A stretch of DNA of 34,365 bases from Oscillospiraceae bacterium. GTDB lineage: Bacteria > Bacillota > Clostridia > Saccharofermentanales > Saccharofermentanaceae. Made by a program: the position numbers and the translations under genes. Below are positions 7,783 to 14,847 of this stretch, one piece after another. The stretch's first letter is position 1. Every line of letters begins with the position of its first letter. The stretch spans positions 1 through 34,365 of the forward strand of contig CADBGD010000007.1 in the NCBI GenBank assembly GCA_902794115.1, in the 5' to 3' direction. A model generated the notes under the pieces. The model had not been told where the DNA came from. It saw only the letters and a program-made list of their open reading frames with translations, and did no database searches.

Positions 7783-8702
7783 ACTATAGAAGTGCCAATT
7801 CCTACTATAGAGAAGTGTTCGGAGACAAAGTCTACCGGATCGCGCTGGATGCGGGATGCACCTGCCCGAACCGGGACGGGACAAAGGGCACAAGAGGGTG
7901 CATTTTCTGCAGCGGTCTGGGTTCAGGTGAATTTGCCGCAGACCGGAACCTGAGCATATCGGAGCAGCTTTCCCAGGCAAAAGAAAAAGTCAGGAAAAAG
8001 ACGGATTCACACTTATACATTGCCTATTTCCAGAACTTTTCCAATACTTACGGAGATGAGGACGTGCTTTCGAAAAAGTACGAAGAAGCCCTTTCAGATC
8101 CGGAGGTGGTGGGTCTTGCGATCGCGACCCGTCCGGATGTGATCTCGGAAAAGATGTACAAGATCCTTTCAGATCTTTCGGAAAAGACACATGTGTGGAT
8201 CGAACTGGGTCTTCAGACGATCCATGAAGATACGGCGAAATGGATGAGAAGGGGATATGCTCTTTCGGTTTTCGAGGAGACGATCCGAAGATTAAAGATG
8301 ATCCCGAAACTTCAGGTGATCGTCCATGTGATCATGGACTTTCCCTGCGAGACGAAAAAACAGATGCTGGAGACGATCGATTACTGTGCCCGTCTTCCTA
8401 TCCACGGAATCAAGATCGCAAACTTAAATATCCTTCGTGGTACAGACCTGGGAACAGCATACGAGAAAGAGCCTTTTCCTCTTATGGAAAGGGATGAATA
8501 TATTGCCTTTATCGGAGAGATACTGCCACGCCTTTCTCCAGAAATGGTAGTGTACAGATTGACCGGGGACGGGGCAAAGAGAGATCTTCTGGCTCCTTTA
8601 TGGGTTTCTGACAAACGTCGGACAAGAAATGAGCTCGAAGGATATCTTCGAGCTCATCAGATCCGACAGGGGAGTGCTTTTTCCGGAGAAAACTCTTACT
8701 GA
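7779..8702 (+). CDS. TIGR01212/YhcC-type radical SAM protein
   Basis: A 307-residue radical SAM enzyme. The N terminus has SANSYYREVFG and the iron-sulfur binding pattern with Cys29, Cys41 and Cys44 (CPNRDG...GGCIFC-type, here RGCIFC). GLAIATRPDV, WIELGLQTIHEDT and HGIKIANLNILRGT are typical of the YhcC family. Its reaction is not established in the family. It starts with GTG at 7779, four bases into the end of dinB, with GGAGG just upstream, so it is the second gene of the probable SOS operon. Its 3' end overlaps by seven bases the 3' end of the convergent ABC permease gene. A 12-bp inverted repeat lies inside the last codons. Confidence 0.88.
   Translation: MNYRSANSYYREVFGDKVYRIALDAGCTCPNRDGTKGTRGCIFCSGLGSGEFAADRNLSISEQLSQAKEKVRKKTDSHLYIAYFQNFSNTYGDEDVLSKKYEEALSDPEVVGLAIATRPDVISEKMYKILSDLSEKTHVWIELGLQTIHEDTAKWMRRGYALSVFEETIRRLKMIPKLQVIVHVIMDFPCETKKQMLETIDYCARLPIHGIKIANLNILRGTDLGTAYEKEPFPLMERDEYIAFIGEILPRLSPEMVVYRLTGDGAKRDLLAPLWVSDKRRTRNELEGYLRAHQIRQGSAFSGENSY
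8629..8657. repeat. Perfect 12-bp inverted repeat at a convergent gene junction
   Basis: ATGAGCTCGAAG (8629-8640) and CTTCGAGCTCAT (8646-8657) form a perfect stem with a 5-nt loop. It lies inside the 3' end of the radical SAM gene, about 40 bases before the stop codons of two convergent genes. There is no U run on either side, so it is not a standard intrinsic terminator, but it may act as a 3' barrier or pause. Confidence 0.7.
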
Positions 8703-10276
8703 ATATCTTTTCGGACGAATCCGTCATACGCGATGAAAAGAAGTACAAAACTGAAGATCGCAAGATAGGTGACCGAGAATGACAGGGGAATGGAGTGCGG
8801 CATCTGGAAAGAGATGGTACCGCCTACGTCGCTGTTGAAACCGTTGAAACGCAGATAAGGGAAGATCTTATCTGTCAGGTACATGTTCGCCATAGGAAGA
8901 AAATCGATCCACCGTGAAGAGGAGAAGGCTTCAATGATCACCTGGGTGACGGTATTGCTCAATACAAGACCGGTGGATATGCCGACTGCGACACCGGTAT
9001 TTTTCGTGTTGCAGGAAATGGCATAGGCGACCAGCACATATACCAGAAGGGGAATGTTGCTTGCCAGGAAAAGAAGAAGGGCAAACAGCACATACGGAAT
9101 CGTGCGGACCTGACCGCCGGAAACAAAATAGTAGGGGGCCAGTGTGGAAAAACCGGATTTCAGCCCCATGCTGAGTGACGCACCCAAAGTGATCACGAGA
9201 CTTCCGGAGAATATCCAGGTGATGATCGCAAGAAGTTTGGCAAGAAAGATCTTCCATCTTTTTACCGGCGCGATGATCAGGGATTTAATGGAGCCGGTGG
9301 CCATTTCAGATGAAATACTGCTTCCGGCCAGAATGATGACCAGTAAAACAAGGAAGAATTGCGCTGTATTCATACCGAAAGAGATCGCAGATGCGCTGAT
9401 CGTTGTTGCACGTGAGGGATAGGTATGATCTGCGAATTGTTTTTCCAGGATCTTCACCGAGTTTTCCAGCTGTGCGCGACGTGCGGCGGTGAGAGGAATG
9501 TAGGAATCGGCACTGTCTCCCAGATCCACATTCATAGACAGCAACTGTTTATACCGGAGATAATCTGAGATCAGTTCCAGGAGATTACTCGATTCACTGC
9601 TGTCAAATGTACCTTGCGGATCGATTTCGGACAATATCCGGACGGCTTCTGTTTCAGTGAAACGTCCGTTGGCGATTCCGTCCATCTCGAGATATTTGAT
9701 GAAACTTTCGTAATCATGAGAGAAAAGAGCAGTACGTACATAATCCAGACGGTCACATTCTCTCGAATAATTCTGAAACCAGACGTTATCCCGCTGGTCG
9801 AAGGGGACTGAATTCAGATAGCACACATCGCGGAAAGTAATGATATATCCGATATAGGCAGAAGTAGAGAGAAAAGTGGACTCGATCGGATAGGCATCGA
9901 AATTATAGTTGATCAGGATCGAGTTGGCACAGGAGATCGTGCTGTATTTCGAAAGATCAGACTCATCGATGTTCAGATATGTGGCAAACAACTCAAATAC
10001 TTCGTTTTGAATGGTAAAACGGATCGTAGAGTGATCAACATATTGATTGGGGTCGCCAAGTTCCTCTCTGGCCGAATCCCGCATCTTGGTGATATCCGGT
10101 TTGGTTACGGCAGAAATGGCCGTTTCTTCGTAAAAGCGTTCGATATCCGCTACCCGGAGGAAAAAACGGGGACCAAGAAATGTTGTCAGGGCCATGCACA
10201 GCAAAAGGATCCAGACGGATATTCTTCTGGAGACTTTCGTCATTTCATTGATATAGAGTGCCAGTATTTTATTCAA
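8696..10276 (-). CDS. ABC-2 type transporter permease with large extracytoplasmic domain
   Basis: A 526-residue permease. TM1 lies at about residues 20-40 (WILLLCMALTTFLGP). A hydrophilic region of roughly 240 residues (45-290) probably faces outside. Five further helices follow from about residue 295 (FFLVLLVIILAGSSISSEMATGSIKSLIIAPVKRW; the GSIK.L...P..R stretch is the cytoplasmic coupling motif of ABC-2 permeases). The architecture matches BcrB/YhgE-like and gliding/export ABC-2 permeases. Its start overlaps the stop of the ATPase gene by eight bases, so both are produced together. Substrate unknown; peptide-antibiotic or lipid export is typical of the family. Confidence 0.82.
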   Translation of the reverse strand: MNKILALYINEMTKVSRRISVWILLLCMALTTFLGPRFFLRVADIERFYEETAISAVTKPDITKMRDSAREELGDPNQYVDHSTIRFTIQNEVFELFATYLNIDESDLSKYSTISCANSILINYNFDAYPIESTFLSTSAYIGYIITFRDVCYLNSVPFDQRDNVWFQNYSRECDRLDYVRTALFSHDYESFIKYLEMDGIANGRFTETEAVRILSEIDPQGTFDSSESSNLLELISDYLRYKQLLSMNVDLGDSADSYIPLTAARRAQLENSVKILEKQFADHTYPSRATTISASAISFGMNTAQFFLVLLVIILAGSSISSEMATGSIKSLIIAPVKRWKIFLAKLLAIITWIFSGSLVITLGASLSMGLKSGFSTLAPYYFVSGGQVRTIPYVLFALLLFLASNIPLLVYVLVAYAISCNTKNTGVAVGISTGLVLSNTVTQVIIEAFSSSRWIDFLPMANMYLTDKIFPYLRFNGFNSDVGGTISFQMPHSIPLSFSVTYLAIFSFVLLFIAYDGFVRKDIQ

Positions 10277-11210
10277 TGTCGATCCCTCCTCCGGTTATCT
10301 CCAGGAATGCCTCTTCCAGAGAAGATTCGATTTTCTGAACACCTAGAATATCCGAGCCTTTCTCAACCAGAAGACGGACACAGGCATTGATTTCGGACTC
10401 GTCGACTTCCACGTCCAATGTGTCGGAAGAAAGATTGCTGACGGGGTATTTGCTGTTTTCGGAAAGGATATCCTGCGCTCTTTTCGGATCGGATGTCTTG
10501 ATCCGGTAGGAGTTGGATTTCTTTGCCTGCTTCATCAGTTCTTCGGTCGTGCAGATCTGAAGTAGCTTTCCGTGATTGATGATGCCGATCCGGTCGCACA
10601 TCAGCTGCATTTCTCCGAGAAGGTGGGAGCTGACCATGACAGCTACACCGTCTTCATGGGCGCACCGCTTCAGGATGTCGCGAAGAAGATGAATGCCTGC
10701 CGGGTCAAGACCGTTGGTAGGCTCGTCCAGGATCAGGACTTTCGGGCGGTGGAGAAGGGCCTGGGCCAGGCCGATACGCTGCTTCATGCCAAGCGAATAT
10801 TTTTTCACGGCTTCGTCTGCGCGCTCGGTCAATCCGACCAGTTCCAGCACTTCGTCGATCCGTTCTTTGGTCACGCCATCATGAAGACGGGCATACATCT
10901 TCAGATTCAGTCTGGCAGACAGATTATTGTACATTTCCGGATTCTCCACGATTCCGCCTATAGAGGCCATTGCCTTCTCGTAGTCGGTATGACGGTTATA
11001 TCCGTTAATAATGATCGTGCCCTCATCCGGACGGACAAAGCCCATGATCATCTTAATGATCGTGGTCTTGCCGGCGCCGTTCGGACCTAAAAATCCGAAT
11101 ACTTCTCCCGGATAAAGATCAAAGGAAACGTGATCCACGGCTACTTTTGAACCGAAGGTTTTTGTCGTACCGGTGATAGATAAAGCCGGTTCGGATTTCG
11201 AATCTGACAT
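10269..11210 (-). CDS. ABC transporter ATP-binding protein (BcrA/CcmA-like)
   Basis: A 313-residue ATPase. It has Walker A GPNGAGKT (42-49), the Q-loop region GGIVENPEMYNNLSARLNL, the signature SLGMKQR, Walker B LILDEPTNGLDP and the H-loop VSSHLL. After about residue 215 there is a C-terminal accessory domain of the type seen in bacitracin-type ABC ATPases. The ATG at 11210 is chosen because AAGGAG lies eight bases upstream; a longer frame to 11258 would overlap the upstream gene. It is the energy subunit for the permease encoded right after it. Confidence 0.92.
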   Translation of the reverse strand: MSDSKSEPALSITGTTKTFGSKVAVDHVSFDLYPGEVFGFLGPNGAGKTTIIKMIMGFVRPDEGTIIINGYNRHTDYEKAMASIGGIVENPEMYNNLSARLNLKMYARLHDGVTKERIDEVLELVGLTERADEAVKKYSLGMKQRIGLAQALLHRPKVLILDEPTNGLDPAGIHLLRDILKRCAHEDGVAVMVSSHLLGEMQLMCDRIGIINHGKLLQICTTEELMKQAKKSNSYRIKTSDPKRAQDILSENSKYPVSNLSSDTLDVEVDESEINACVRLLVEKGSDILGVQKIESSLEEAFLEITGGGIDIE

Positions 11211-11226
11211 ACCACGATCTCCTTTC

Positions 11227-11796
11227 TTACACAAATTCATTGAGACTTGAATTGACATTTACGATCTTCCAGCTTCCGTCGATGTAAAGGAGCTGGATAA
11301 TATCCTGCGTAGGATAATCCTCAGCGGAAATAGTATTGTCTTTGTCTCTGAATTCGAATGTGGTCATGGAATACACTCTTACCGTGGCCGTATCCATATA
11401 GCACTCTTCGATCTGTATTTCTTCGACAGTACGTGTGCAGGTGATCGGACAGTGTTCATCATTCAGTGCATTTTCGTAAAAAGTGAGATTCTTTCTCACC
11501 AGCTCTTTACGGATCGCTTCATTATTTTCAATATACTGGAAGACCGGGCTGGCGCTTTCGTAAAGGACATTCATTATTTCATCGCTATTCCCGTTCATGA
11601 TCGAAATGAACTCGTCGGGCTTGGGGAAAACATACATGGCAGAGGATTGGTTTATATAATTTGACGCCAGATCATGCAGGGAGGCTTTTTTCTTAGACTG
11701 CTCAGAAGAATAGATGGCAAGATATATTGCGACGGCAATTACCAGAATACCCAGTAAAACAATGCCGCGATTGACATTGCGCAACCATTTTTTCAT
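11227..11796 (-). CDS. Membrane-anchored extracytoplasmic protein of the ABC operon
   Basis: A 189-residue protein I do not recognise. Residues 12-29 (GIVLLGILVIAVAIYLAIY) form an N-terminal anchor, and the rest is a soluble domain outside the cell. The order of helices (residues 38-110) followed by strands ending in IIQLLYIDGSWKIVNV suggests an NTF2-like or cone-shaped fold, in which a final 'dGsWKI' strand is typical; this is inference. Two cysteines in HCPITCTR could form a disulfide. It is the first gene of the operon with the ABC ATPase (16-base gap) and permease, so it may be a substrate-binding or immunity-type accessory protein. Confidence 0.6.
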   Translation of the reverse strand: MKKWLRNVNRGIVLLGILVIAVAIYLAIYSSEQSKKKASLHDLASNYINQSSAMYVFPKPDEFISIMNGNSDEIMNVLYESASPVFQYIENNEAIRKELVRKNLTFYENALNDEHCPITCTRTVEEIQIEECYMDTATVRVYSMTTFEFRDKDNTISAEDYPTQDIIQLLYIDGSWKIVNVNSSLNEFV

Positions 11797-11867
11797 GCCT
11801 ACTACCCCAATTCTTCGAATGTTAAATCTATTTTAGCAGAACACGGGAACACATAGGGTGACAATCT

Positions 11868-11880
11868 TGTAACAGTTACA
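11868..11880. promoter_or_regulatory. 13-bp palindrome upstream of the ABC operon
   Basis: TGTAAC-A-GTTACA is a perfect inverted repeat with a 1-bp centre, located 72 bp upstream of the start of the ABC operon. It shares the TGTAAC core with the repeats at 12021-12049 and is a candidate operator. A TAAAAT-like -10 lies between it and the gene. Confidence 0.4.
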
Positions 11881-12020
11881 TATTACAGATTTGTAAACAT
11901 TTTTTGCCCAGGATTTGACTTGGAGAGAAGAATGCGGGAAAAAGTGGGAAGGGGAAAGAAAAACTGAAATGTCAGAAAATGCCCGAATTTCAGCGTCTTG
12001 AAACTTCTTCGAAAAGAACG

Positions 12021-12049
12021 TGTAACATAAGCGTAACGTTTTGTGTAAT
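12021..12049. promoter_or_regulatory. Spaced TGTAAC-type direct repeats
   Basis: TGTAAC (12021), CGTAAC (12032) and TGTAAT (12044) are spaced 11 and 12 bp apart, one helical turn each, which is the spacing of tandem sites used by OmpR/PhoB-type regulators. They lie 47 bp upstream of the -35 of the large RNA and also in the divergent region of the ABC operon. Confidence 0.35.
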
Positions 12050-12095
12050 ATGCACAAAGGTGTGTTCGTGTTCGCGAATTTCGTTTGTAAAAATG

Positions 12096-12123
12096 TTGAC
12101 AAACTTCTTGACCGTGCTATACT
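12096..12123 (+). promoter_or_regulatory. Promoter of the large non-coding RNA
   Basis: TTGACA (12096-12101) and TATACT (12118-12123) are 16 bp apart. The predicted start point is A12130, which is exactly the first base of the helix that closes the RNA. This is one of the best promoters in the window. Confidence 0.8.
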
Positions 12124-12129
12124 GAAACT

Positions 12130-12784
12130 AGCTCCAGGGAATGCGGGTTCACACCAAGTCCTACACGGAGAGCCGCCACAAGTGGAAACACGAGGCGAGG
12201 CTGAAAAAAACAGAAAGACCAGAAAGTGGTCCGGAAACGAAAATGGAAAGCGCCGGAGATCCGATCCCGTGAGGTTGGATAGAGCGAAGGAAGTTGGAGC
12301 CGTCAGAGCCATAGTTGAAGCAAGTGGAGAGCGGACAGCGATTGACGGTACGCGATGGCGGACACAAATCGCAGGTCAGGTTTAAGACCTTGATCCACAT
12401 ACATCCGGACAGGCTGATAATCGCGGTCGGATGGGGATCACGAGAAATGACAGGAGACGGGCTGGAACTGAGTAGGTTTCATAAACTGATCCAGATAAGG
12501 AGTTCGGGCATAGGGCCGGGACCGGAGACATCGGATCAGAAAGGTTACGGAAAAGACGCCTCGGAGACGACATCATTTCGGGAACGGGCTGGTTGGAAAG
12601 GCAGACTGCTACGTCAGGTGCTGAGTAATTCCACGGTGAGGGTCGATGGACAGGATTGGAGAAGGTCCGTAGATAATAAAGGGCGACCGGGGAATTGGAT
12701 GGAAAGTTGGTTCGCTGGAGCTATTATTTGTCCTCATACATTTATAAAAACGGAGACCTATGACACCTCGGGTCTCCTTTTTTT
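12130..12784 (+). ncRNA. Large structured non-coding RNA, about 650 nt, class not assigned
   Basis: A consensus promoter and a strong terminator frame a purine-rich, non-coding transcript. The first eight bases, AGCTCCAG (12130-12137), pair perfectly with CTGGAGCT (12715-12722), closing a domain of about 593 nt. Nested or hairpin helices visible inside include 12171-12177 with 12194-12202 (2-nt bulge), 12217-12221/12227-12231, 12300-12305/12343-12348, 12352-12356/12368-12372, 12373-12377/12386-12390, 12391-12396/12435-12440 around 12402-12407/12428-12433, 12486-12492/12533-12539, and 12627-12632/12691-12696 around 12641-12645/12684-12688 and 12646-12651/12665-12670. Size, end-closing helix and many short helices resemble the large ornate RNA classes such as ROOL, OLE or GOLLD; ROOL (about 580 nt, Firmicutes) is my best guess. 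RNase P RNA, tmRNA and SRP RNA signatures are absent, and no OLE-associated membrane protein gene is next to it. Confidence 0.85.
12752..12784 (+). terminator. Bidirectional terminator after the large RNA and hpt
   Basis: GGAGACC (12752-12758) pairs with GGTCTCC (12771-12777) and is followed by seven T residues on the plus strand. On the minus strand the hairpin is followed by GTTTTTA, so it can also stop the hpt operon, which ends at 12802. Confidence 0.9.
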
Positions 12785-12801
12785 GTGCGAAAACAATCCG
12801 G

Positions 12802-13332
12802 TCAGTGATGTTCGATCTCGGCAATAAAGGGGAGGTTCCGTCCGATTTCGCCATTATCCATGCCGTAGCCGATCAGCCAGCTCCGGTCCACCTCAAAGCC
12901 GTAATACTTTACCGGAAGATCGATCAGTTGCCGGTCCGGATTATAAAGAAGCGTGCACACTTCTAATGACGCCGGTTTTCTCGTTTCCAAAGTCTGGAGA
13001 AGATAAGCGGTCGTAAGACCTGTGCGGATGATGTCTTCGACAACGATCACGTGCTTTCCTGTGATGTCGATATCCACGTCTTTGGTAATCCGCACGATCC
13101 CGGTGGCACGGGTGGTGTCCGGGATGCTGCTGATGCCGATCATGTCTACCATTACGGGCATTTTTGTGGCACGGGCAAGATCGGTCAGAAAGAAAAGAGA
13201 ACCTTTCAGTACACCCAGAAGGAGAAGATCCTGTCCCTCGTAATCATGTGCGAGGGTCTCGCCCAGTTCTTTTACACGGTTCTGCAGCTGCTCCTCGGTG
13301 AAAAGTATCTTTTTGTAGGATATCTCTTTCAT
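12802..13332 (-). CDS. hpt: Hypoxanthine phosphoribosyltransferase with an altered active-site loop
   Basis: A 176-residue type I phosphoribosyltransferase of normal length that makes IMP/GMP from hypoxanthine/guanine and PRPP. Family marks are LLLLGVLKGSLFFLTDLAR (PPi loop), DMIGISS, VVEDII.TGLT (PRPP loop) and VKYYGFEVDRSWLIGYGMD (base-binding). The PRPP loop reads EDIIRTGLT: Arg103 stands where most HPRTs have the catalytic-base aspartate (EDIIDTG/EDIIDSG). The codon CGC was checked on the minus strand, at 13024-13026. The end also departs from the usual GYGLDYxExYRNLPYI (here GYGMDNGEIGRNLPFI). GGAGGT precedes the start. Third gene of an operon, 12 bases after the kinase-like fusion. Function as HPRT is likely but not certain given the Arg. 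Confidence 0.85.
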   Translation of the reverse strand: MKEISYKKILFTEEQLQNRVKELGETLAHDYEGQDLLLLGVLKGSLFFLTDLARATKMPVMVDMIGISSIPDTTRATGIVRITKDVDIDITGKHVIVVEDIIRTGLTTAYLLQTLETRKPASLEVCTLLYNPDRQLIDLPVKYYGFEVDRSWLIGYGMDNGEIGRNLPFIAEIEHH

Positions 13333-13344
13333 CTATGACCTCCG

Positions 13345-14304
13345 TCATTTATCCGCATTTTCCTCGTCGGCGGGAAATGCACTGCCGCGGAGCCGTTCGG
13401 CCAGCTCGAGGAAATCTTTCTTATACACGATCTTAATGTGAATGCCCGGATACAGCTCACGGACTTTCTTTAGTTTCCGGTTCTTTTTGTTGACGTACTT
13501 CTGGTTCATAGTCGTCAGTTCAAGATAGGTATCAAAGCGGGTCAGATAGAAATCCGGACTGAAGGCCAGCGTAACATTTCCTTCGCTGTCCCATTCCACC
13601 GGGAAAGTCTTCGGCTCATACCGCCACTCGATCTGGTACATATCCAGGATCCGGGCGAATTCCGCTTCCGAAGGATTTTTGAAAACCGGAAGGGATTTCT
13701 GATGGTCCCGGGAGCCTTCCTTTTTCGTTTCGGAGGTGATCCGGGAACGAAGAGAATGCTCTTTTACGGTGGAAAGGATCGCAGCGACACATTCGTCCAC
13801 AGAGAGAAGTCCGGTATTCAGAACCAGGTGATAAAGTTCCTCGCTTGAAGAATCTGCGCCGAAAACATGGGACACGAAACGCTTGTGTTTGCGGTCACGG
13901 GAAGCTAAAAGCTCTCTGGCTGCTTCTTCGGCCAGGTGGAACTGTTTGCAGATCCTATTAAGACGCAGTGCATCCGGGGCAATGATCCGGACATGAATGG
14001 CATTGCTGTTATCGGAAAGAAGGATCTGAGATCCAAATCCCAGTAAAATGGCCGAGTCTTTTTCTGCCAGCTGAAGAAGAGAGTCAGAAAGAACGTCCTT
14101 AAAACTCTTTCCATCCTTATATTCCGAAAGATAGAACTTGGCGCTTTCGGCCAGATGGGAACGCTGCTCGGCACTGATCTCGGGGAAGAAACGGTCCATC
14201 AGCAGATCACGCGTCAGAAGCTCCCAGCCCAGTTTACTGCTTAGGGCGGAGGCGACTTCTTCTCCGAGACTTCCCATCTGTCGGGAGATCGTAATGATCG
14301 GCAT
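13345..14304 (-). CDS. Cytidylate-kinase-like domain fused to a PD-(D/E)XK nuclease-like domain
   Basis: A 319-residue protein. Residues 1 to about 180 resemble the cytidylate kinase-like family (start IITISRQMGSLGEEVASALS with a degenerate P-loop, then GWELLTRDLL, AILLGFGSQILL, HVRIIAPDALRLNRI). Residues about 200-305 form a second domain: WRYEPKTFPVEWDSEGNVTLAFSPDFYL, then DTYLELTTM. P250-D251 and E262-x-T264 fit the PD...ExK core of the restriction-endonuclease fold, except that the usual lysine is threonine, so cleavage activity is doubtful. The fold assignment of this domain is inference. AAAGGGGG precedes the start. It lies between a membrane-protein gene and hpt, 12 bases from hpt, which suggests a role linked to nucleotide metabolism or sensing. 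Confidence 0.65.
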   Translation of the reverse strand: MPIITISRQMGSLGEEVASALSSKLGWELLTRDLLMDRFFPEISAEQRSHLAESAKFYLSEYKDGKSFKDVLSDSLLQLAEKDSAILLGFGSQILLSDNSNAIHVRIIAPDALRLNRICKQFHLAEEAARELLASRDRKHKRFVSHVFGADSSSEELYHLVLNTGLLSVDECVAAILSTVKEHSLRSRITSETKKEGSRDHQKSLPVFKNPSEAEFARILDMYQIEWRYEPKTFPVEWDSEGNVTLAFSPDFYLTRFDTYLELTTMNQKYVNKKNRKLKKVRELYPGIHIKIVYKKDFLELAERLRGSAFPADEENADK

Positions 14305-14320
14305 GATCGGTTTCCCCCTT

Positions 14321-14704
14321 TCAGTTCTTCTTTCTCTGCGTCAGTTTTCCGAACTGATTGACCTCATACTTGGCGGCGAAGGCCGGGTTGATCGCGGCAA
14401 TTTCCTGATACGTGGCTTTGCCGTCGTTGACGTAGTTATAGGCAACGATCGGGTCGGTATGGATCTTTTTCTGAAAGTCTTTCTGGGCGATCTTGGCCCC
14501 GATCTTACTTCCCACGAAGAAATAAAGGAAGATGGCCAGGGCAAAAAGACCCAGACCCAAAAGAACGAAGAGGGGACCAAATTTCAATGCCAGAAGAAGA
14601 ACGACGATGCCGCCCAGTCCGCAACCGTAGGCCAGAAGATCCATCAGGATCGCAAAAAGAGTGGCCTTGTTGGAGTACCGAAAAGAAGTGAAGATAAAGA
14701 ACAT
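14321..14704 (-). CDS. Small membrane protein, first gene of the hpt operon
   Basis: A 127-residue protein of unknown function. It has hydrophobic segments at about 15-42 and 45-67, with a glycine-rich turn, then a basic soluble tail (GSKIGAKIAQKDFQKKIHTD...). GGAGGT lies about seven bases upstream of the start. The stop overlaps the ribosome binding site of the next gene, 16 bases before its start, so it is cotranscribed with the kinase-like fusion and hpt. A TATAGT/TAAAAT -10-like stretch lies at about 14731-14740 on the minus strand. Confidence 0.6.
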   Translation of the reverse strand: MFFIFTSFRYSNKATLFAILMDLLAYGCGLGGIVVLLLALKFGPLFVLLGLGLFALAIFLYFFVGSKIGAKIAQKDFQKKIHTDPIVAYNYVNDGKATYQEIAAINPAFAAKYEVNQFGKLTQRKKN

Positions 14705-14754
14705 GTTTCATACCTCCGGCGGCATATTTACTATATTTTACCATAGTGGCGTGC

Positions 14755-14818
14755 TTGTGCGAAAAAGACATTGAATTATATTTCTTTCTGTGCGAAAATC
14801 AAAATGTGTTTTTGTGCG
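14755..14818. repeat. Three TGTGCG(AAAA) direct repeats in a divergent promoter region
   Basis: TTGTGCGAAAAA (14755), CTGTGCGAAAAT (14788) and TTGTGCGTATA (14812) recur 33 and 24 bp apart between the divergent hpt and zinc-ribbon operons. The same TGTGCGAAAA also occurs at 12784. The last copy runs into TATATAAA, a possible -10 of the plus-strand gene. Confidence 0.4.
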
Positions 14819-14847
14819 TATATAAAGAAGGATAAAGGAGATATAGT

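Larger units (their letters stand above)
11797..12095. other. Gene-free region between the ABC operon and the large RNA
   Basis: No convincing gene is present. It holds the divergent control region of the ABC operon (minus strand) and sequence upstream of the RNA promoter. The visible elements are the palindrome at 11868-11880, spaced TGTAAC-like repeats at 12021-12049, and TTCGCGAA at 12071-12078. Short frames on both strands have no start signals or recognisable domains. Confidence 0.6.

Noticed and set aside
11833-12312. Open reading frame of 159 codons on the minus strand
   Set aside because: Antisense to the RNA, with composition of chance frames and no start signal.
12041-12385. Open reading frame of 114 codons on the plus strand
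   Set aside because: It spans the RNA promoter and the 5' part of the structured RNA, has no recognisable domain, and is rich in Arg/Lys/Glu because the RNA is purine-rich.
12130-12784. RNase P RNA, tmRNA, SRP RNA, T-box or group II intron as identity of the large RNA
   Set aside because: The P4 sequence of RNase P, the tRNA-like ends and tag of tmRNA, the SRP Alu/S signatures, the T-box antiterminator and the domain V pattern of group II introns were looked for and not seen.
12315-12827. Open reading frame of 170 codons on the plus strand
   Set aside because: It lies inside the structured RNA and runs through its terminator into the antisense of hpt; no ribosome binding site and no domain.
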